Source: Blastococcus sp. TF02-09 (GTDB lineage Bacteria; Actinomycetota; Actinomycetes; Mycobacteriales; Geodermatophilaceae). From it: a DNA stretch of 64,000 bases. Positions 61,652 to 64,000 of the stretch are shown here, piece by piece (the stretch's first letter is position 1; each line of letters starts with the position of its first letter). The stretch spans positions 166,903 to 230,902 of the forward strand of contig NZ_QOHH01000008.1 of the NCBI RefSeq assembly GCF_003319105.1, read 5' to 3'. The notes under the pieces are model-generated. The model saw only the letters and a program-made list of their open reading frames with translations. It was not told where the DNA came from and made no database searches. A program made the translations under genes and the position numbers.

Positions 61652-63274
61652 ATGAATCCCGATGGGCCCGGGCTGCGAAGAGAAGGCGTGACGACGACGC
61701 TGTGCGCCCCGGACGCCGCCCCGGCCGGCCGGGGCCCGGCGCGACGCGGTCTCGCCGCCCTCGCGGGGCTGCTGGCGGCGGCCGTGGCCCTCGGCGTGGG
61801 CGAGCTGGTCGCCGGGTTCGTGCGGCCGGCGTCCTCCCCGGTCGTCGCGGTGGGGGACGCCGTCATCGCGCTGGTGCCCCAGCCGGTCACGGCGCTGGCC
61901 ATCCGTATCTTCGGCGAGGCCGACAAGGTCGCCCTGATCGCGGGCACGTTGGTCGTCGTCGCCCTGTACGCGTTGCTCGTCGGCGTCCTGGGGCTGCGGG
62001 ACCGCCGCCTCGCCGTCCTCGGGATCGTCCTGTTCGGGACCGTCGGCGCCCTCGCCGCCCTCACCCGGCCCGCGGGCCAGTCGGCCGACGTGCTGCCCTC
62101 CCTCGCCGGCACGGCCGCCGGCGTGCTGGCGCTGCTGGCGCTGCTCGCCCCGCTGGCGACCGCCGCCCCCGCCGGAGCCCCGGACCGGCCGGGGGGCCAG
62201 CTGGACCGCCGCCGGTTCGTCCTCACCGGTGCGGCCGCCGTCGGCGTGGCCGCCGTCAGCGGGGGCGCCGGCCGGTTGCTGCAGCGCAGCACCGAGGTGA
62301 CGTCGCTGCGCGCCGGCGTCACGCTGCCGACGCCGTCGTCCCCGGCCCGCGCGCTCCCGCCGGGCGCAGACCTCGCCGGGGACGTCAAGGGCCTCACCCC
62401 GCTGGTCACCCGCAACGGCGAGTTCTACCGGATCGACACCGCGCTCATCGCCCCGCGGATCCGGCCCGCGGACTACCGGCTCCAGCTGACCGGGATGTTC
62501 GACTCCCCGCGGACCTACACGCTCGACGACCTGCTCGCCCGCGCCGACGTGATCGAGCGCGACATCACGCTCACGTGCGTCTCCAACGAGGTCGGGGGCG
62601 CGCTCGTGGGCAGTGCGCGGTGGCTCGGCGTCCCGCTGGCCGCCCTGCTGCGGGAGAACGGCATCCGCCCCGGCAGCGACCAGCTGCTGTGCCGGTCGGC
62701 GGACGGGATGACGATCGGGGCGCCCACCCGCAGCGCGCTCGAGGTCGAGGACGCGATGCTGGCCTTCGGCATGAACGGCGAGCCGCTGCCGGTCGTGCAC
62801 GGCTTCCCGGTGCGGATGATCATCCCCGGGCTGTACGGCTACGTCTCGGCGTGCAAGTGGCTGACGCGCATCGAGGCGACCACGTTCGACGCCGTCGACG
62901 CCTACTGGATCCAGCGCGACTGGGCGGCCGACGGGCCCATCCGCATCGCGTCGCGCATCGACACCCCCGGCGCGGGGCGCGCGATCCCGGCCGGGCGCCG
63001 CGCCATCGCCGGGGTCGCCTGGGCGCAGACCCGCGGGATCGCGACGGTCGAGGTGCGGGTGGACGACGGCGACTGGCAGCAGGCGCGGCTGTCACCGGCG
63101 GTGGACGCCGACCTGTGGCGCCAGTGGGTGCTGCCGCACGACTTCGCGCCCGGCCGGCACGTGCTGACGGTGCGGGCCACCGGTGCCGACGGCGAGGTGC
63201 AGACCGACGCGCGTGCCGACCCCTTCCCGGCCGGTGCCACGGGCTGGCACTCGGTCGAGGTGCTGGTGAGCTGA
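61652..63274 (+). CDS. Molybdopterin oxidoreductase, sulfite-oxidase family
   Basis: A 540-residue protein. The N-terminal 170 residues hold four or five transmembrane helices; then a Tat-like RRRFVLTGAAAVGVAAVSG (about 186) leads to the molybdopterin domain with the Mo-ligand Cys309 in ITLTCVSNEVGG and KWLTRIEATTF, and a C-terminal dimerisation (Ig-like) domain VEVRVDDGDWQQARLS. Such membrane-fused enzymes face outside and may reduce or oxidise S- or N-oxides. No heme partner is seen. Confidence 0.87.
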   Translation: MNPDGPGLRREGVTTTLCAPDAAPAGRGPARRGLAALAGLLAAAVALGVGELVAGFVRPASSPVVAVGDAVIALVPQPVTALAIRIFGEADKVALIAGTLVVVALYALLVGVLGLRDRRLAVLGIVLFGTVGALAALTRPAGQSADVLPSLAGTAAGVLALLALLAPLATAAPAGAPDRPGGQLDRRRFVLTGAAAVGVAAVSGGAGRLLQRSTEVTSLRAGVTLPTPSSPARALPPGADLAGDVKGLTPLVTRNGEFYRIDTALIAPRIRPADYRLQLTGMFDSPRTYTLDDLLARADVIERDITLTCVSNEVGGALVGSARWLGVPLAALLRENGIRPGSDQLLCRSADGMTIGAPTRSALEVEDAMLAFGMNGEPLPVVHGFPVRMIIPGLYGYVSACKWLTRIEATTFDAVDAYWIQRDWAADGPIRIASRIDTPGAGRAIPAGRRAIAGVAWAQTRGIATVEVRVDDGDWQQARLSPAVDADLWRQWVLPHDFAPGRHVLTVRATGADGEVQTDARADPFPAGATGWHSVEVLVS

Positions 63275-63296
63275 CCGCCCTCCTAGGGTCATCACC

Positions 63297-63851
63297 ATGA
63301 CGGCTCCCGCGTACCACCCCGACCGCGACCGCCTGCTCGAGCTGATCGTCGACCTCGCCGTCGTGCACGGGAAGGTGACGCTCTCGTCGGGGCGGGAGGC
63401 GGACTGGTACATCGACATGCGCCGGCTCACGCTGCACCACGAGGGCGCCCCGCTGGTCGGCCGCGTGATGCGCCAGCTCACCGGCGACCTGCGCTACGAC
63501 GTCGTCGGCGGGCTCACCCTGGGCGCGGACCCGGTGGCGACGGCGATGCTGCACGCCGCGGCGGCGGGCGAGGGGTTCCTCGACGCCTGCGTCGTCCGCA
63601 AGACGGGCAAGGCCCACGGCCTGCAGCGGCGCATCGAGGGCCCGGACGTCGCCGGCCGGGCGGTGCTCGTGGTCGAGGACGTCTCCACCACGGGGGGCAG
63701 CCCGCTGACGGCGGCCGAGGCGCTGCAGGAGGCCGGGGCGGAGGTCGTCGGTGTCGCGGTGATCGTCGACCGCGGGGCGCGCGCGGCGGTCGAGGCGGCC
63801 GGCTTCGAGTACCGCGCCGCCTACGAGCTCTCCGACCTCGGCCTCGCCTGA
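63297..63851 (+). CDS. pyrE: Orotate phosphoribosyltransferase
   Basis: A 184-residue type I PRTase. The PRPP loop VLVVEDVSTTGGS (about 119-131) and KVTLSSGREADWYIDMRRLT are diagnostic. It converts orotate and PRPP to orotidine monophosphate in pyrimidine synthesis. Start ATG 63297. Stands alone; the rest of the pyr pathway is elsewhere. Confidence 0.93.
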   Translation: MTAPAYHPDRDRLLELIVDLAVVHGKVTLSSGREADWYIDMRRLTLHHEGAPLVGRVMRQLTGDLRYDVVGGLTLGADPVATAMLHAAAAGEGFLDACVVRKTGKAHGLQRRIEGPDVAGRAVLVVEDVSTTGGSPLTAAEALQEAGAEVVGVAVIVDRGARAAVEAAGFEYRAAYELSDLGLA

Positions 63852-63878
63852 TAGGCCCGGCTGGGATCAGGTGACCCG

Positions 63879-63902
63879 GCTTCAAGGGGTCGTTGCAACG
63901 CC
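63879..63902. repeat. Possible insertion-sequence end
   Basis: A GCTTCAAGGGGTCGTTGCAA stretch sits between pyrE and the start of the truncated final gene. From general memory this resembles terminal repeats of actinobacterial IS30-type elements; the partner end is outside the window. Confidence 0.3.
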
Positions 63903-63925
63903 CTGACTGACCTGGAGGTCGGGCG

Positions 63926-64000
63926 ATGACGGCGACGGTGGAGCTGCAGCATCTGCGGCGGGCGTTCTGGCGGGGCGTGCGCGAGGGCCTGCCGACGGTC
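63926..64000 (+). CDS. 5' end of a probable transposase gene, truncated by the window
   Basis: ATG 63926 with a GGAGG six or so bases upstream opens MTATVELQHLRRAFWRGVRE. The helix RRAFWRGVREGL resembles the opening of IS30-type transposases (RxxFWxxVxxG), and an IS-end-like sequence lies just upstream. Only 25 codons are visible, so identity is tentative. Confidence 0.4.
   Translation, partial: MTATVELQHLRRAFWRGVREGLPTV

Overview
The window is chromosomal DNA from a very GC-rich actinobacterium. Codons end overwhelmingly in G or C, GTG starts are frequent, and many genes touch by 4-base GTGA or ATGA overlaps. The gene set (HspR-controlled dnaK-grpE-dnaJ and clpB, a DevR/DevS-like pair, a dCTP deaminase that resembles the bifunctional Dcd-Dut type, an acVLRF1-type release factor, many MFS pumps and stress proteins) suggests a soil or rock actinomycete, most likely in or near the Geodermatophilaceae. 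That placement is inference from gene content only.

Layout. 1-2.6 kb: the 3' end of an RHS polymorphic toxin with a lower-GC tail, a candidate immunity gene and a small follower. 2.6-9.1 kb: nitronate monooxygenase, small stress-type proteins, an ArsR/AHSA1 pair, and an MFS - S33 peptidase - acVLRF1 operon, then an isolated 59-residue gene between two hairpins. 9.2-17.5 kb: a HelD helicase broken by one stop codon, BrkB, an NlpC/P60 hydrolase, a serine hydrolase, a frameshifted PPOX flavoprotein and small proteins. 17.5-25.6 kb: an exported TIMP-like protein, a three-gene 2-oxoacid dehydrogenase operon (E1 alpha, E1 beta, E2) and a GAF-GGDEF protein. 25.6-34.7 kb: a phosphatase, a FadE5-like acyl-CoA dehydrogenase, a TetR regulator, a metal-binding-protein homologue without its metal ligands, ribokinase, and a scatter of very short acidic proteins. 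34.7-41.3 kb: a methyltransferase plus type III polyketide synthase, a DevR/DevS-like oxygen/redox sensing pair with a universal stress protein, tRNA-Gly(CCC), and a PAS + soluble chemoreceptor pair. 41.5-49.2 kb: dcd interrupted by an intein, two transporters, a large Fe-S oxidoreductase and a DUF559 gene between inverted repeats. 49.5-60.3 kb: the heat-shock operon, a MarR-controlled efflux pump, OsmC with an OhrR-like regulator, and clpB. 60.4-64 kb: membrane proteins, a sulfite-oxidase-type molybdoenzyme, pyrE, and the first codons of a probable transposase.

Two things stand out. First, the dCTP deaminase carries a 351-residue intein with no N-terminal Cys or Ser but with the Trp/Cys/Thr set of class 3 inteins and a LAGLIDADG endonuclease. 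Second, at least five genes for short proteins (most of them acidic and apparently disordered) share an upstream GTTTCC-type -35 box with a GGG(C/T/A)A-like -10 box 15-16 bases away, which is the layout of SigB/SigF general-stress promoters; they look like a dispersed stress regulon.

Several units form coherent regulatory circuits: HspR with HAIR-like sites before dnaK and clpB, ArsR and MarR genes with dyads at their own promoters, and a DevR-box-like dyad before the universal stress protein. Two genes are visibly broken (HelD, PPOX). No CRISPR array, rRNA operon or prophage is visible.
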